Shown: positions 62,484-64,000 of the stretch, piece after piece
Numbering within the stretch: position 1 is the first letter of the stretch
Layout: each line of letters begins with the position of its first letter
From: Alphaproteobacteria bacterium
GTDB lineage: Bacteria; Pseudomonadota; Alphaproteobacteria; Rhodospirillales; Rhodospirillaceae
Direction of reading: 5' to 3'
Assembly (NCBI GenBank): GCA_003246625.1
Contig: QJZR01000002.1
Span: forward strand, 1-64,000
Length of the DNA stretch: 64,000 bases
Notes under the pieces: model-generated
Seen by the model: the letters and a program-made list of their open reading frames with translations, nothing else
The model's database searches: none
Told to the model about the DNA's origin: nothing
Translations under genes and position numbers: made by a program

Positions 62484-64000
62484 ATGTCTGCCGTTGTCCG
62501 CGTCTGCCGCACCGAAGCGGGCCGTTTCGCCGCCGTCATGCCGGACGGTTCGCCGCTGCATGCCCGCCACAGTGAAATCGCCGCGCTGTTGCGCGCCGCC
62601 CTGCCCGAAACCACGGCGCACCTGTTCGCCCGGCCGATGCCCGCCGCCGACGGCAAAAGCGTCGACTGGGTGACGCCGCTGCCCGGCCAGCCGGTGGCGT
62701 TGACCGCCCTGCCGCGCGACGAACGCGCCGCGATCGAGAAATTGCTGGCTGAACGTCTGGCGGCGATTCGCGGTCTGGCGGGGCGCCTGCCGGACGCCGC
62801 CGCCGCCGATTTGCTGCGCCGCGCTGCGGTCGATCCGGGGGCGGAGCAGGTCTACGCGTTGAACGGCCAGCCGGTGGTGGTCGGCTGGGGGCAGTCGGGG
62901 CAGTTCGCCACGGTGCCGCCGGTGGTGCCGCCGGTGGCGCCCGCCGCCGCGCTGGCCGAGGCCGCGCCGCGCCGATCGTGGCTGCGCTGGCTTTTTTTGC
63001 TGCTGCTGTTGCTCGCCCTGGCCGCCGCCGCGCTGTTCCTGCTGCGCCGCTGCCAGGAACTGCCCTTCGGCGCCGAGCCTCCCGCCGTCGCCGACGACAA
63101 CCTGGACGACCTGCGCGCCAAGATCCGCGCGGCGGAGGACGAAATCCGCCGCCGTCTGGAACAGTGCGCGGTGCCCAAGGCCGAGGAACCGGTCCCGCCC
63201 GAACCCCAGCCCAAGGTCGAGGAACCGGCCCAGGCCGCGCCCGCGCCGCAACCGGAAAAGCCGGTGGCGCCCAAGGCGGAAAAGCCCAAGGCGGAGAAAC
63301 CCAAGGCAACGCCGCAGCCGCAGCCGGAAAAACCGAAAAAGACCGCCTGTCCGCCGAAGCGTCAGCCCTGGGAACAGCCCGAGGTGATGCTGATGCTGGA
63401 CGCTTCCGGCAGCATGCGTCTGCCCCGCGACATGGCGGATGCCGAGGCGGAGTCCCTGATCCGCCGCGCGATGCGGGGCGACCGGGGGGCGTTCGGCACC
63501 TTGCAGGGCTACCAGGGCGGCGCCGGTTCCCGCCTGGCGGCGGCGAAGACGGCGATGAAGGAAGTCGTCACTCAGATGCCGAAGGAGGTCGACCTCGGCC
63601 TGCTCGTCTTCGGCAAGTGCGAGGGCACCGACAACTACAACTTCTTCAAGGCGTCGCAGCGGTCCGCGCTGCTGGGGCAGGTGGACCGGATCAAGCCGGA
63701 ACAGGGCACCCCCCTGGCACGCGGTCTGGAACGCGCCGGCAACATGCTGGACGGGGTCAACGTGCCGGGGGTGATCGTCGTCGTCACCGATGGCGAGGAC
63801 AGCTGCCATGGCGACCCCTGCGCCGTCGCCAGGGCCTTGAAACAAAAGAAGCCGAACATCAAGATCAACGTCATCGGCGTCGGCGGCTCGGGCAAGGGCC
63901 GCTGCATGGCCGAGGCGACGGGGGGCAAGTTCGTCACGCCGCGTTCGGGCCAGTCCTGGAACGATCTTCTGATGCAGGCGACGGAGCAGCAGGCCCTGCC
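62484..64000 (+). CDS. Membrane-anchored von Willebrand factor A protein, incomplete at the right edge
   Basis: At least 505 aa; the frame runs off the window without a stop. An N-terminal domain of about 110 aa that I do not recognise is followed by one membrane helix (LRWLFLLLLLLALAAAALFLL, about 168-188). Then come a short coiled segment, a Pro/Glu/Lys-rich stretch with PKAEKPKAEKPK repeats (about 235-295) and a VWA domain with the MIDAS Asp306 in LMLDASGSM, Thr in GTPLARG and DGEDSCHGDPC. The VWA domain carries several Cys that could form disulfides, so it probably faces the periplasm. Ligand and partners are not visible. Confidence 0.82.
   Translation, partial: MSAVVRVCRTEAGRFAAVMPDGSPLHARHSEIAALLRAALPETTAHLFARPMPAADGKSVDWVTPLPGQPVALTALPRDERAAIEKLLAERLAAIRGLAGRLPDAAAADLLRRAAVDPGAEQVYALNGQPVVVGWGQSGQFATVPPVVPPVAPAAALAEAAPRRSWLRWLFLLLLLLALAAAALFLLRRCQELPFGAEPPAVADDNLDDLRAKIRAAEDEIRRRLEQCAVPKAEEPVPPEPQPKVEEPAQAAPAPQPEKPVAPKAEKPKAEKPKATPQPQPEKPKKTACPPKRQPWEQPEVMLMLDASGSMRLPRDMADAEAESLIRRAMRGDRGAFGTLQGYQGGAGSRLAAAKTAMKEVVTQMPKEVDLGLLVFGKCEGTDNYNFFKASQRSALLGQVDRIKPEQGTPLARGLERAGNMLDGVNVPGVIVVVTDGEDSCHGDPCAVARALKQKKPNIKINVIGVGGSGKGRCMAEATGGKFVTPRSGQSWNDLLMQATEQQAL

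Overview
The window looks like a chromosomal segment of a high-GC alphaproteobacterium, most likely of the Rhodospirillales. This is inferred from gene content and codon use: an alphaproteobacterial-type initiator tRNA, TRAP and Urt/Fmd transporters, B12-dependent propionate metabolism, CobN chelatases and NifX-like proteins. About 45 protein genes, one tRNA and two cobalamin riboswitches can be supported. No insertion sequence, CRISPR array or rRNA is visible. The first 10 kb is visibly less GC-rich than the rest.

Layout. (1) 28-104: initiator tRNA with a terminator. (2) 0.15-10.1 kb: exopolysaccharide locus in two divergent arms: GH18 hydrolase, sugar transferase and flippase on the minus strand; small secreted protein, chain-length protein, export lipoprotein, GT26, polymerase and FkbM methyltransferase on the plus strand. 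(3) 10.4-11.6 kb: membrane metallophosphoesterase. (4) 12.2-19.4 kb: TRAP transporter followed by two FAD oxidoreductases and an FGGY kinase, resembling a GlpABK set with a TRAP importer. (5) 19.5-30.2 kb: formamidase AmiF, a LuxR-type response regulator and a large transporter-like (NCS1) hybrid kinase, facing a five-gene urea/short-chain-amide ABC transporter. TACG-N8-CGTA sites occur in front of amiF and as a tandem pair in front of the transporter. (6) 30.4-38.1 kb: ChlD-like and ChlI-like AAA chelatase subunits in one operon with an ABC-2 exporter and a MacAB-like exporter. (7) 38.5-43.9 kb: methylmalonyl-CoA mutase (two subunits) and its MeaB GTPase. (8) 43.9-54.6 kb: two cobalamin riboswitches, then CbiZ, a radical SAM/SPASM-like protein and two CobN-type chelatase subunits. 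(9) 54.6-59.2 kb: rRNA methyltransferase, iron-sulfur flavoprotein, GT25, FkbM and purC. (10) 59.4-62.4 kb: DUF134-NifX fusion, two MinD-type ATPases with inserted ferredoxin domains, and a NifX-like protein. (11) 62.5 kb to the right edge: an incomplete membrane-anchored von Willebrand A protein.

The most interesting signal links regions 6 and 8. The same near-palindrome, core GTTATA-G-TATAAC, with ATAGTATAAC identical in all three copies, lies in front of the chlD/chlI/exporter operon and in front of each riboswitch. It resembles the gammaproteobacterial Zur box. This suggests a metal- and B12-responsive regulon joining two CobN paralogues (one without the conserved HIGKHG motif), their probable ChlI/ChlD motor, a tetrapyrrole-type radical SAM enzyme, CbiZ and two exporters. 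The first riboswitch has no recognisable gene before a terminator-like hairpin.
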